DNA of 45,995 nucleotides from Coriobacteriales bacterium (GTDB taxonomy: Bacteria > Actinomycetota > Coriobacteriia > Coriobacteriales > UMGS124). Numbering within the stretch: position 1 is the first letter of the stretch; every line of letters begins with the position of its first letter. Positions 1-7,750 of the stretch are shown in pieces. Made by a program: the position numbers and the translations under genes. The stretch is taken from NCBI GenBank assembly GCA_017515595.1, contig JAFWFL010000047.1, forward strand, positions 1 to 45,995, in the 5' to 3' direction. The notes below the pieces were generated by a model, which searched no databases, was not told where the DNA came from, and saw only the letters and a list, made by a program, of their open reading frames with translations.

Positions 1-83
1 ATGCCGAACCCGGAAGTTAAGACCGCATGCGCCAGAGGTACTGCGGGGGCAGCCCCGTGGGAGATGAGGGCAACGCCTGCCCA
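1..83 (+). rRNA. rrf: 5S ribosomal RNA, 3' part (5' end outside window)
   Basis: The first ~83 bases match the conserved 3' two thirds of bacterial 5S rRNA: the loop block ATGCCGAACCCGGAAGTTAAG at the start (21 nt in the gene, partly recalled), then GGTACTGC near 38 and CCCCGTGGGAGA near 55. About 30 bases of the 5' end are missing because the window starts inside the gene. The exact 3' end cannot be fixed without the 5' strand of the closing helix. A strong terminator follows at 114-140, as expected for the end of an rRNA operon. A nominal open reading frame across this stretch is not a gene. Confidence 0.93.
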
Positions 84-113
84 CGTATGGCATTCACTTC
101 AAGAAACACCCAA

Positions 114-140
114 AGCCTTCTCGCAAGAGAGGGCTTTTTT
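114..140 (+). terminator. Rho-independent terminator of the rRNA operon
   Basis: A 9-bp stem (AGCCTTCTC / GAGAGGGCT, with one G-U pair) closes a GCAA tetraloop and is followed by six T residues at 135-140. It lies about 30 bases after the 5S rRNA and ends the rRNA transcript. Confidence 0.92.
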
Positions 141-234
141 GTTGACTATGAAAACTTTGAGCGTTCTCTATGATTTAAGGTGACGTATTTTATACAATAT
201 GTAAGTTACATAATCTATGAGTAAGGAATGATTT

Positions 235-1182
235 ATGGCTCAAAGCACAAGGAGAACGTCCGGTAACCGTACGAATCCTTATGAGAGAAGCTCCTATACA
301 AATAATAGCAATAACCAGGCTGTTGGTGTTAACCGCAAGACAATAGAGAGAAGAGAAACAAAAGTTCCAGTTCTGGGAATAATTGCATGTGTTGCAACAT
401 TGATACTCGGTATACTGCTTGGGTACTTTATAAACTCACTTTTTAATACAAAAACGGTAGAAGACCCAATACGGTCAGTTCTTTCAGAGGCGGAACTATC
501 TACCGTTGTAGCTACATATAAATATAATGGACAGATATATCAGATAACTGCAAAAGATGCTATAGAAGATGCGTCTACAGTAGAAGCGCAAAGAAGAACT
601 GACGGTCTCTATAATGCGCCAACCGCAGATATGATTCTCTCTCGAGCAAGAAACGAAATTCTTGCTAAGCTCGTAAAAGACAACGGGATTACCATATCTC
701 AAGAAGAGGCAAATCAGTTTGCCTTGGATACTATGGGTACAAGTGATATTTCTGAGCTAGCAAGCAGCTATGGAATCTCTGAAACTGCAATGCAGAGAAT
801 GCTTGTTGAGTCTGCCGGAGCAATGAAACTCTACAGCAGAATAGCCGGTACAGGAAATGCTCCACAAGAACCGGTTCCTCCGGACAATGCAGATACAGAG
901 ACGGCGAACTACGCCTATGCCGAGTATATTAAAGGTTTACTCGGGAGTCTTTGGAATTATGAGACTAATACCTGGGCGGATACCAACAATGAGTATTACC
1001 GGGCGTTAAGCAACATGGTTTTCTCGGCTGATTCTGCGAATTTTGAAGCTGCTGAAGCTGCATTTGGCGTGGCATATGCAGCATATTTAAATTCGAATAC
1101 AAGCGATACTGAGAAATGGATCAATTTCCTTAATCAATATTTGGACAATGCTGCCATAAACATTTATACCTTACATTCATAG
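235..1182 (+). CDS. Exported membrane-anchored hypothetical protein with a SurA-N-like helical region
   Basis: This 315-residue protein has a basic, Asn/Arg-rich cytoplasmic N-terminus of about 45 residues and one hydrophobic segment (about 46-68, VPVLGIIACVATLILG...). The rest is extracytoplasmic. Residues about 130-200 (ARNEILAKLVKDNGITISQEEANQFA...) resemble the helical N-terminal domain of SurA/PrsA-type foldases, but no parvulin domain follows. A chaperone-like or envelope role is therefore only a guess. The start is set by AAGGA at 223-227, seven bases upstream. The gene uses many AGA/AGG arginine codons and is more A-rich than its neighbours, which favour CGC/CGT; this may indicate separate ancestry. 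The DUF1385 gene follows after 23 bases, so the two are probably co-transcribed. Confidence 0.75.
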   Translation: MAQSTRRTSGNRTNPYERSSYTNNSNNQAVGVNRKTIERRETKVPVLGIIACVATLILGILLGYFINSLFNTKTVEDPIRSVLSEAELSTVVATYKYNGQIYQITAKDAIEDASTVEAQRRTDGLYNAPTADMILSRARNEILAKLVKDNGITISQEEANQFALDTMGTSDISELASSYGISETAMQRMLVESAGAMKLYSRIAGTGNAPQEPVPPDNADTETANYAYAEYIKGLLGSLWNYETNTWADTNNEYYRALSNMVFSADSANFEAAEAAFGVAYAAYLNSNTSDTEKWINFLNQYLDNAAINIYTLHS

Positions 1183-1205
1183 AGCTGTTACAAGGAGTTA
1201 TTCAG

Positions 1206-2345
1206 ATGTCAAAAAAAGATTATAGCCAATCAGGCGAGCTTTTTCAGTCGCACATTGGCGGCGCCGCCATGCTTGAGGGCGTTATGATGCGCGGCAGGTA
1301 TAGCTGGGCAGTTGCTGTTCGAGAGCCTGAAGGCGGTATATATCTTGAGGAACACGATGTTCCCGGATACGGCAAAAAACAAAACTGGAGAAAGTGGCCG
1401 CTTTGGCGCGGCTGCGTGTCACTTATTGAGTCATTGATTCTCCAGTTTAAAGCTATGGGCATTACCTCGGCTCATGCATATGACTTTAGTGAGGAAGAAT
1501 CCTCTAAAAAAAGCGATATGAGTCCGGAAGAAGCGGCTGCCTCCAAACAGCAGGAGCAGGAACAAGCCACAAAAGAAGCAGAACAAGAAGGCCTTGCAGG
1601 CTGGATGGTTGTCTCAATGGTTATTGGCGTTGTGCTGGGCGTACTCCTCTTTGTTGCTCTGCCTGCGGGTGTTGCGAATCTTATTGTGGGCGACTACACG
1701 CATGAAAATATGTTTGTATGGAACCTCGTAGAAGGCATCCTGCGTGCAGGCATCTTTATTCTATACATGTGGCTTATTGGTTTTATGCCTGATATCAGGC
1801 GTATGTTTGGCTACCATGGCGCTGAGCACAAAACCATTCACTGCCTTGAACATGGTCTTGAGTTAACACCCGAGAATTGCCGCAGTTTTTCCCGGCAGCA
1901 TGTACGCTGCGGTACGGCGTTCATTATTATGACGCTCATTGTTTCTATCATTGTGTTTACGCTCTTCCCGACCGACCTCATTCTTGAGGCGCTTGGAGTG
2001 GGCGGAGGAATTGGCAGGTTCTTGCTGGTATTCCTGTCGCGTCTTATTCTTTTCCCCTTGGTAGCGGGCGTATCTTATGAGGTAACCGTTACCTGGGCCG
2101 GAAGCCATCCTGATAATCCTGTTGTGCGTGCGGTGCTTGCTCCCGGCATGGCTATGCAGCTCATTACCACAAGAGAGCCTGATGACTCAATGCTCGAGTG
2201 CGCCATTGCCTCTATGAAGGCAGTTGCTGCCCGCGAAGCAAAAGAGCGCGGCTTGGAGCTCGACGAGAACGGTATGCCCAAAGATTTGAGCGCACTTTCC
2301 GGTTGTCCGCTCGCAACCGATGTTCCTGAAGTTCCTAAAGCGTGA
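1206..2345 (+). CDS. DUF1385 family membrane protein (YqhQ-like)
   Basis: This 379-residue protein matches the DUF1385/YqhQ family, whose biochemical function is unknown. The family core is clear: HIGGAAMLEGVMMRG near residue 16, WPLWRG near residue 63, and GYHGAEHKTIHCLEHG near residue 205, followed by RQHVRCGTAF. Hydrophobic segments lie around residues 140-165, 180-205, 240-262 and 275-300, so it is an integral membrane protein. A Lys/Glu/Gln-rich insert of about 40 residues (about 97-132) precedes the first membrane segment. The start has AAGGAG a few bases upstream. The 3' end overlaps the convergent exonuclease III gene by 11 bases, with no terminator between them. Confidence 0.9.
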   Translation: MSKKDYSQSGELFQSHIGGAAMLEGVMMRGRYSWAVAVREPEGGIYLEEHDVPGYGKKQNWRKWPLWRGCVSLIESLILQFKAMGITSAHAYDFSEEESSKKSDMSPEEAAASKQQEQEQATKEAEQEGLAGWMVVSMVIGVVLGVLLFVALPAGVANLIVGDYTHENMFVWNLVEGILRAGIFILYMWLIGFMPDIRRMFGYHGAEHKTIHCLEHGLELTPENCRSFSRQHVRCGTAFIIMTLIVSIIVFTLFPTDLILEALGVGGGIGRFLLVFLSRLILFPLVAGVSYEVTVTWAGSHPDNPVVRAVLAPGMAMQLITTREPDDSMLECAIASMKAVAAREAKERGLELDENGMPKDLSALSGCPLATDVPEVPKA

Positions 2346-3114
2346 TCTCAAGCCTTACCGGGCAGTGGTCTGAACCGTATATATCATTGAGAATATCGGC
2401 TTTTTGAATTGAGTCTTTGAGTGCGTCGCTTACCAAAAAGTAGTCAATGCGCCAGCCCGCATTGTGCTCGCGTGCCTTAAACCGGTAGCTCCACCAGCTG
2501 TATGCTCCTGTTTCTTCAGGATGAAGATACCTGAAAGTATCGGTAAACCCGGCATCAAGAAGCTCGGTAAACTTCCCGCGTTCTTCGTCCGAGAAGCCCG
2601 CGTTGCCAACGTTTGATTTGGGATTCTTAAGGTCTATTTCCTCGTGAGCGACGTTAAAGTCTCCGCAGGTGACAACAGGTTTTTGAACGGCGAGATCACT
2701 GAGGAAAGAACGGTAGGCGTCGTCCCAGGCCATGCGGTAATCTATGCGCGCAAGACCTTCCTGGGCGTTGGGGGTATAGACGTTTACAAACCAAAATGTG
2801 TCAAACTCGAGCGCACATATGCGGCCTTCGTTGTCACGATCCTGTTCAAAGCCATACCGTATACTAATGGGCTCCTGTTTTGAGAAGACGCATGTGCCCG
2901 AGTATCCCTTGCGCTCGGCGTAGTTCCAGTATGAGTTGTATCCGTCAAAACAGAGATCAAGCTTAAGAAGATCAGCCTCCTGAAGTTTGGTTTCCTGGAG
3001 GGCGACAATGTCTGCATCAAACCCGCAAAAGATTTCGGAGAATCCCTTCTTGAGAACCGCGCGCAGCCCGTTGACATTCCAACTGATAAGGCGCAGGGGA
3101 TATGTTTGAGTCAT
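2335..3114 (-). CDS. xth: Exodeoxyribonuclease III / AP endonuclease
   Basis: This 259-residue protein belongs to the exonuclease III (ExoA/Xth) family of the endonuclease-exonuclease-phosphatase fold, which cuts DNA at abasic sites in base excision repair. Family motifs are present: LRLISWNVNGLRA at the N-terminus, DIVALQETKLQ, NVYTPNAQ, CGDFNVAH, a WWSYR segment, and the C-terminal WRIDYFLVS and GSDHCPV with the catalytic Asp-His pair. The start at 3114 is preceded by AAGGAGG. A longer in-frame reading to 3201 has no homology and no ribosome site. It is divergent from folE; the spacer contains a TATAAT on the reverse strand (3211-3216) that could be its -10 box. It overlaps the end of the DUF1385 gene tail to tail. 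Confidence 0.95.
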   Translation of the reverse strand: MTQTYPLRLISWNVNGLRAVLKKGFSEIFCGFDADIVALQETKLQEADLLKLDLCFDGYNSYWNYAERKGYSGTCVFSKQEPISIRYGFEQDRDNEGRICALEFDTFWFVNVYTPNAQEGLARIDYRMAWDDAYRSFLSDLAVQKPVVTCGDFNVAHEEIDLKNPKSNVGNAGFSDEERGKFTELLDAGFTDTFRYLHPEETGAYSWWSYRFKAREHNAGWRIDYFLVSDALKDSIQKADILNDIYGSDHCPVRLEITL

Positions 3115-3261
3115 GGAAGTCCTCCTTAGTACAGTGGGCTTTGACCGCAAATCGTAACTTTTATTTGCGCTCGCGTATACATCGCAATCTCTCGATAACA
3201 TATTGCTACAATTATAGTCTATTCTTGAAGTGCTGCTTATGAAATGTCAAAGGGGGGCGCC

Positions 3262-3831
3262 ATGGATTCCAAAAAGATCCAACAAGGAGTCAGGCTCATT
3301 CTCGAAGGTCTCGGCGAAGATCTTACCCGTGAAGGGCTTTTGGGTACTCCGCAGCGGGTTGCCCGCGCATTTGAAGAAGTATGTGCAGGTACTTCTCAGG
3401 ATGCTAGTGCTCTTTTTGAAGTTTCGTTTGAAGCCAATCACCATGAGATTATTCTTGTGAACGACATCGAGTTTTATTCCTTGTGCGAGCACCATTTGCT
3501 TCCGTTCTTTGGGCGGGCTCATGTAGCTTATATTCCCGGAGAATCGGGCAAGGTTTGCGGTTTGAGCAAACTCGCGCGCGTTGTGAATGTGTTTGCGCGC
3601 AGGTTGCAGCTTCAGGAACGCCTGTCCAACCAAATTGCAGATGCATTGAATGATGCCGTTGACCCGGCAGGTGTTTTTATGATGATCGAAGCCGAACATA
3701 TGTGCATGACCATGCGCGGCGTGAAGTCTCCTCATGCCCTGACCACAACCATAGCAACTCGCGGTTGTTTTACTGAGGATGAAACGCAGGTCCAAAAGGT
3801 ACTGCAGCTAATTCAAATGGAGAAAAGATAA
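3262..3831 (+). CDS. folE: GTP cyclohydrolase I
   Basis: FolE converts GTP to 7,8-dihydroneopterin triphosphate, the first step of folate synthesis. The 189-residue protein is full length. The zinc and active-site region is intact: [15 protein letters not shown] around residue 72 supplies Cys and His ligands, and [11 protein letters not shown] supplies the second Cys. [13 protein letters not shown] is the usual substrate-binding stretch. I chose ATG 3262 because AAGGGGGG lies just upstream; an in-frame ATG at 3244 has no ribosome site. The folP-folK fusion begins one base after the stop, so these form an operon. Confidence 0.95.
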   Translation: MDSKKIQQGVRLILEGLGEDLTREGLLGTPQRVARAFEEVCAGTSQDASALFEVSFEANHHEIILVNDIEFYSLCEHHLLPFFGRAHVAYIPGESGKVCGLSKLARVVNVFARRLQLQERLSNQIADALNDAVDPAGVFMMIEAEHMCMTMRGVKSPHALTTTIATRGCFTEDETQVQKVLQLIQMEKR

Positions 3832-3832
3832 T

Positions 3833-5179
3833 ATGCCGGTAGAAACATGGCAGTGCGGCCCGCGTGCGCTCTCTTTACAGAGGACGCGCGTTATGGGCAT
3901 TATTAACGTTACCCCTGATTCTTTTAGCGACGGCGGAGAGCACGATACCGCAGATAAAGCTATTGAATGGGGGTATAAACTTCTTGATGATGGGGCCGAT
4001 ATCCTTGATATTGGCGGAGAATCAACAAGGCCCGGTTTTACCGCGGTAAGCGTACAGGAAGAAATAGACCGTGTTGTTCCTGTTATTAAAGAGTTCGCTT
4101 CTTACGGAGCTTTGGTTTCTGTTGACACGCGTCATGCCGAGGTCGCCAAAGAAGCCCTTGATGCCGGCGCTTTAATCCTCAACGACGTGAGCGGTTTTGA
4201 AGACAAACGCATGATAGACCTTGCCCGGCAAACCCGGTGCGGTGTGGTAATTATGCGTCCCTCAGCCCGGCATTTGCAGGGGAGCATTATCAAAGCCGAG
4301 AATGGCGGCAGCGAACTCGTGCGTGAAGTAAACGCTGATCTTGTACAGCGTGCCAAGATTTTGCAGGAAGCAGGCATTGAGCACAATGCGATATGCATTG
4401 ACCCGGGCAGTGGTTTTGGCCTTAATGCTCAGCAGGATGTTGCGCTCATGGAACAAATTGACGTTCTTGCTCAGAATGATTACCCGCTTTTATGCGCTGT
4501 TTCAAGAAAACGCTTTGTGGGAACCGTAAGCGGAGTGAACCCTGCTGCCAGGCGTGACGCAGCATCTTTGGGAATCGCTCTGGGAGCGGCTATGCATGGG
4601 GCACATATTGTGCGCGTCCACGATGTAGCGGGAACCGCAGCAGCCCTGTATGCCTATGAAACTTGCTGGCAGCCCACTATGCGAACAGCATTTATTGCAC
4701 TCGGTTCAAATATGGGCGATAGATTGCAAAACCTCAAGGATGCCTGTAAGTGCATTTGTGACTTACCCCAGACAACACTGGTGAGGACAAGCAGTGTTTA
4801 TGAAACAGAACCGGCGTATGTTCTTGACCAGGCCCCGTTTGCGAATGCAGTAATTGAGGTTAAAACCGCCATGCACCCCTTTGCGCTGTTGCAGGCCCTG
4901 CTTGATATTGAGGATAAAGCCGGACGCGTGAGGACCATACCAAACGGCGCGAGAATTCTCGATTTGGATTTACTCGCCATGGAACATGAGCGCTATGTAT
5001 CGAGCAGGCTCATGCTGCCCCATAAGCGCATTGGCGAGCGTGACTTTACAGTAATTCCCCTGCAGGAAATCCTCGGAGAGACTGCGTTTGATGAGTTCTG
5101 TAAAAAGCAAGCCCTTACCATAGAACCGCCTCAGAACCGCGTAGGCAAGATTACCGGTATTTTGGGAGGTCTCCAATGA
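3833..5179 (+). CDS. folP-folK: Bifunctional dihydropteroate synthase / HPPK
   Basis: This 448-residue protein fuses two consecutive folate enzymes. Residues about 15-275 are dihydropteroate synthase, with GIINVTPDSFSDGG, DILDIGGESTRPG, CIDPGSGFG and the late SRKRFVG motif. Residues about 283-440 are 6-hydroxymethyl-7,8-dihydropterin pyrophosphokinase, with ALGSNMGDR, RTSSVYETEP and RILDLDLL. The order is DHPS then HPPK, opposite to the better-known plant and fungal HPPK-DHPS fusions. No folB (dihydroneopterin aldolase) lies between folE and this gene or elsewhere in the window. GGAGA at the end of folE provides the ribosome site. The stop overlaps the birA start (ATGA), giving translational coupling. 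Confidence 0.95.
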   Translation: MPVETWQCGPRALSLQRTRVMGIINVTPDSFSDGGEHDTADKAIEWGYKLLDDGADILDIGGESTRPGFTAVSVQEEIDRVVPVIKEFASYGALVSVDTRHAEVAKEALDAGALILNDVSGFEDKRMIDLARQTRCGVVIMRPSARHLQGSIIKAENGGSELVREVNADLVQRAKILQEAGIEHNAICIDPGSGFGLNAQQDVALMEQIDVLAQNDYPLLCAVSRKRFVGTVSGVNPAARRDAASLGIALGAAMHGAHIVRVHDVAGTAAALYAYETCWQPTMRTAFIALGSNMGDRLQNLKDACKCICDLPQTTLVRTSSVYETEPAYVLDQAPFANAVIEVKTAMHPFALLQALLDIEDKAGRVRTIPNGARILDLDLLAMEHERYVSSRLMLPHKRIGERDFTVIPLQEILGETAFDEFCKKQALTIEPPQNRVGKITGILGGLQ

Positions 5180-6012
5180 CGCAAACCGGCAGTTACGTGG
5201 ATTTACTGCAAGAATGCGTCTCGACTGATTCTACAAACAATGAAGCCAAAAAACTCGCATTGGCAGGCGCTCCTCACGGTACGACAGTTGCCGCAAAGTT
5301 CCAAACAGAAGGCCGGGGCAGACGCGGCCATGCGTGGGCTTCTCCGCAAGGCGGCGTTTATGAATCAATAGTTATACGGCCAAATGTCTCAATGCAGTAT
5401 TTACAGGGTGTTACCGCTGCATGTGCTTTAGGTACGGTGCGGGCGTTGAGGCAACTTGTACCACAAGGAAAATTCGCAGTAAAATGGCCCAATGACGTAG
5501 TAACCCCCAAGGGCAAAATTGTGGGCATTCTGGTAGAAGCCGGCTATTCTGAGCAGGGCGTATTTGCTGTTTGCGGAATCGGCGTCAATGCAGAACGCCC
5601 CGAGCAAGTACAAGAACATGCCGAGAAGGACAAGAAGCCCATTCCTGCTTTAGAGAGCGCTTATTTGGCGGACGAATGCCCGGGTCAAGAGTTACCCTGT
5701 TTTCATGACATTGCAGCTGCCGTACAAGAGTCAGTACTCAGCTGCATAGATGACTGGGCAGCAAGTATTACCTCAAAAAGCGGCGTATCAGGCCCGTTGG
5801 GCCCAATTCTCGACGCCTATTATGATGAACTCGTTTATATGAACAAACGCTGTAAGATGTATAGTCCGGAGGGTATCTGTTTGGGTGAAGCAGTCTTTGC
5901 CGGCATTGACAGCTGGGGGAGAGTTTCTCTCATAAATGATGCAAGTAAAGAACTTATATTCTCTCCGGAGCAAGTAACTTTGCGATCCTGCGATAATGTA
6001 CTTATAGAATAA
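5176..6012 (+). CDS. birA: Biotin--[acetyl-CoA-carboxylase] ligase, monofunctional
   Basis: BirA activates biotin with ATP and attaches it to biotin carboxyl carrier proteins. The 278-residue protein carries the catalytic signature GRGRRGHAWASPQGG (about 47-61) and the KWPNDV biotin-binding motif (about 101-106) followed by GKIVGILVE. GIGVN follows, and a C-terminal SH3-like domain starts near residue 220. There is no N-terminal helix-turn-helix, so this is the group I enzyme and not a repressor. The start overlaps folP-folK by four bases and has GGGAGG upstream. The biotin transporter gene bioY follows after 14 bases, which supports the assignment. Confidence 0.95.
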   Translation: MTQTGSYVDLLQECVSTDSTNNEAKKLALAGAPHGTTVAAKFQTEGRGRRGHAWASPQGGVYESIVIRPNVSMQYLQGVTAACALGTVRALRQLVPQGKFAVKWPNDVVTPKGKIVGILVEAGYSEQGVFAVCGIGVNAERPEQVQEHAEKDKKPIPALESAYLADECPGQELPCFHDIAAAVQESVLSCIDDWAASITSKSGVSGPLGPILDAYYDELVYMNKRCKMYSPEGICLGEAVFAGIDSWGRVSLINDASKELIFSPEQVTLRSCDNVLIE

Positions 6013-6026
6013 CGGGAGTAAAAAAT

Positions 6027-6644
6027 ATGCAAGATAATTCTTTGGTTCCTCCTGCGCCAGCAAGGAGGATTCCCCTTGATGTTGTGGTTCAATCCGGTCT
6101 CATGATTGCGCTTTTAGCAGTATCAGCTCAGATTGTGATCCCGTTTGGACCCATTCCCTTTACTCTACAAACACTCGTTGTAGTGCTTATCTCCCTTATT
6201 TTTACTCCGGGGCAAGCTGCGCTCACTATGATTCTTTACATAGTGTTAGGCGCTTTGGGACTACCGTTTTTCTCAGGTCTGGGAGCTGGATTGGCAAAGC
6301 TCGCCGGCCCTACCGGCGGTTATCTCTACGGATTTATAGCATCAGTTATAGTGGGATCGCTTTTACGCCGTGCTTTGTGCAAACCACGAGACCGCCTCGC
6401 TGCTCCAAAACGCGCATTAGCTGCAGATATCTGCGCTGCAGTTGTTGCCATAGCCATATGCTACGCAGTTGGAACCATGCATTTTATGACCATAGGCATG
6501 CTTTCTGAGAACCCCTACGGCTTAGCATATGTTCTGGGTGTTTGCGTAGTGCCGTTTATCATTCCCGATATCGCAAAATGTGCCGCGGCGATTCTGGTAG
6601 CTCAAGCATTACGCAAAGCAATCCCTGCCGTAGTATCAAGGTAA
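6027..6644 (+). CDS. bioY: Biotin transporter BioY (ECF S component)
   Basis: BioY is the membrane biotin-binding component of an energy-coupling-factor transporter. The 205-residue protein has about six hydrophobic segments and the family motif run: GPIPFTLQTL (about 47), then a GQAAL... segment, then LAGPTGGYLYGF (about 91-102). The shared ECF ATPases and T component are not in this window and presumably are encoded elsewhere. GGGAG lies seven bases before the start. It ends an apparent folE-folPK-birA-bioY operon; eleven bases later a 250-bp palindrome begins, which could serve as the transcript end. Confidence 0.95.
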   Translation: MQDNSLVPPAPARRIPLDVVVQSGLMIALLAVSAQIVIPFGPIPFTLQTLVVVLISLIFTPGQAALTMILYIVLGALGLPFFSGLGAGLAKLAGPTGGYLYGFIASVIVGSLLRRALCKPRDRLAAPKRALAADICAAVVAIAICYAVGTMHFMTIGMLSENPYGLAYVLGVCVVPFIIPDIAKCAAAILVAQALRKAIPAVVSR

Positions 6645-6654
6645 CCGTTAAATT

Positions 6655-6904
6655 GTTTTTGTTTATGGAAGAATAGGTTTGATCTCCAAAATACTGAGCC
6701 GTGGCTCTTGTTTTCAGGGGGTCTTCGAGAAAAGCTGTCTTACAAGCGCTTTGCGGGTGCGAGGACTGTCTGAGCGCGCCCTTTGCGCGAGTTCCGCAGC
6801 AGCTAAGCGCTTGTAAGACAGCGGGTTTTCTCGTCGACCCCCTGAAAACAAGAGCCACGGCTCAGTATTTTGGAGATCAAACCTATTCTTCCATAAACAA
6901 AAAC
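6655..6904. repeat. 250-bp near-perfect palindromic element (MITE-like)
   Basis: The outer 69 bases on each side (6655-6723 and 6836-6904) are exact reverse complements. The match continues inward to 6751 and 6805 with only a 3-base insertion and a couple of mismatches, giving arms of about 97-100 bases around a 53-base GC-rich centre. It fills most of the gap between bioY and ccmE. The two mirrored reading frames that begin MALVFRGS are a consequence of the symmetry, not genes. No transposase is present. A diverged copy of one arm plus part of the centre lies at 27623-27700, so this is a dispersed element. As RNA it would form a very long hairpin. Confidence 0.93.
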
Positions 6905-6943
6905 CTGAGCTTGAGGTATATCATGGTTTTGTTTCACTGATGC

Positions 6944-6971
6944 TTTGCGAACACCGAGAGCATAGTATAAT
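6944..6971 (+). promoter_or_regulatory. Probable promoter of the ccm operon
   Basis: A perfect TATAAT lies at 6966-6971, about 49 bases before the ccmE start. A weak -35-like TTTGCG lies at 6944-6949 with a 16-base spacer. It sits just downstream of the 250-bp palindrome, so the ccm operon starts independently of bioY. Confidence 0.5.
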
Positions 6972-7019
6972 AGTCAGATTAGATGAAACCGTTGTGTACT
7001 GCGTAAAGAGAGGTTGACT

Positions 7020-7688
7020 ATGAATTCGGCAGCAAAAAAGCGTCTTATTCTTATGGGGCTCATAATTGTGGTTGCTGCACTGGTTTTGTTTGCGGTTTTA
7101 GGATCGAGTTCAGTTGCGACTTCACTTAACGTAGCCCAGGCAGCTTCAGGGGACTATGAAGGTAAGAAAGTCCAGGTTTCAGGCAAGGTTGCCGAGGGAG
7201 TCAGCACGGTAGACGGCCGTACGTATTTTACGATTACTGATGATGAAGCTCAAAATGAGCTAAAGGTGAACTTTGGTGGCGCTATGCCTTCTACCTTTGG
7301 TTCAGGCATTACAGCGATCTGCACGGGGAAAATGGAAAACTCGGTTCTTGTTTGCAGCGAGCTGTTAACCAAGTGCCCCTCAAAGTATGAAAGTGCAGAG
7401 GGCGCTCTGACCGTGAAACAGCTCCTCAAAAACGCAGATATTTATAATGCTACAAAAGTAAAAGTGGCCGGATACGTGGTTAAGGACACGCTTAAAGACG
7501 GAACGGCAGATATACGCTTTGTGCTTGAGTCTCAGGATGCAATCGTAGATGTCGCTTTTAGCGGCGGTTTGCCCGATACCATACAAGAGGGTTCCGCTGT
7601 GATTCTGACCGGTAAACTCAACAGTGAACAAAACAGGTTTGAAGCCGAGGATGTTGCGCTTGATGCAGATGTAGCAGCGCGCGCATAA
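7020..7688 (+). CDS. ccmE: Cytochrome c maturation heme chaperone CcmE, CXXXY type, with a second OB-like domain
   Basis: CcmE receives heme from CcmABCD outside the membrane and passes it to the CcmF lyase. The 222-residue protein has an N-terminal membrane anchor (about 7-30) and a CcmE OB-fold (about 35-120). The fold ends in KCPSKYE, a CXXXY motif. Known CcmE proteins use HXXXY in classical proteobacteria and CXXXY in archaea, Desulfovibrio and relatives, with the Cys as covalent heme ligand. Residues about 130-218 look like a second OB-fold (KVKVAGYVVKD...GSAVILTGKL) with no heme motif; CcmE is usually about 140-160 residues. I chose ATG 7020 with GAGAGG upstream; a TTG two codons earlier is less likely. 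Confidence 0.88.
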   Translation: MNSAAKKRLILMGLIIVVAALVLFAVLGSSSVATSLNVAQAASGDYEGKKVQVSGKVAEGVSTVDGRTYFTITDDEAQNELKVNFGGAMPSTFGSGITAICTGKMENSVLVCSELLTKCPSKYESAEGALTVKQLLKNADIYNATKVKVAGYVVKDTLKDGTADIRFVLESQDAIVDVAFSGGLPDTIQEGSAVILTGKLNSEQNRFEAEDVALDADVAARA

Positions 7689-7750
7689 GCTAAAGTTGTA
7701 TCCGAGAAAGTAGCAAACGGCGTTTATGCCGGGCGCTGAGGGAGGTCTTT

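Noticed and set aside
1-183. Open reading frame across the start of the window
   Set aside because: The DNA is the 5S rRNA 3' end and its terminator.
5980-6030. A biotin-responsive BirA operator or riboswitch before bioY
   Set aside because: BirA here lacks a DNA-binding domain, the gap is only 14 bases, and no palindrome is present.
6559-6940. Two overlapping open frames on opposite strands that begin MALVFRGS and end in the same sequence
   Set aside because: They are mirror images created by the 250-bp palindrome, without ribosome sites; no gene is claimed.
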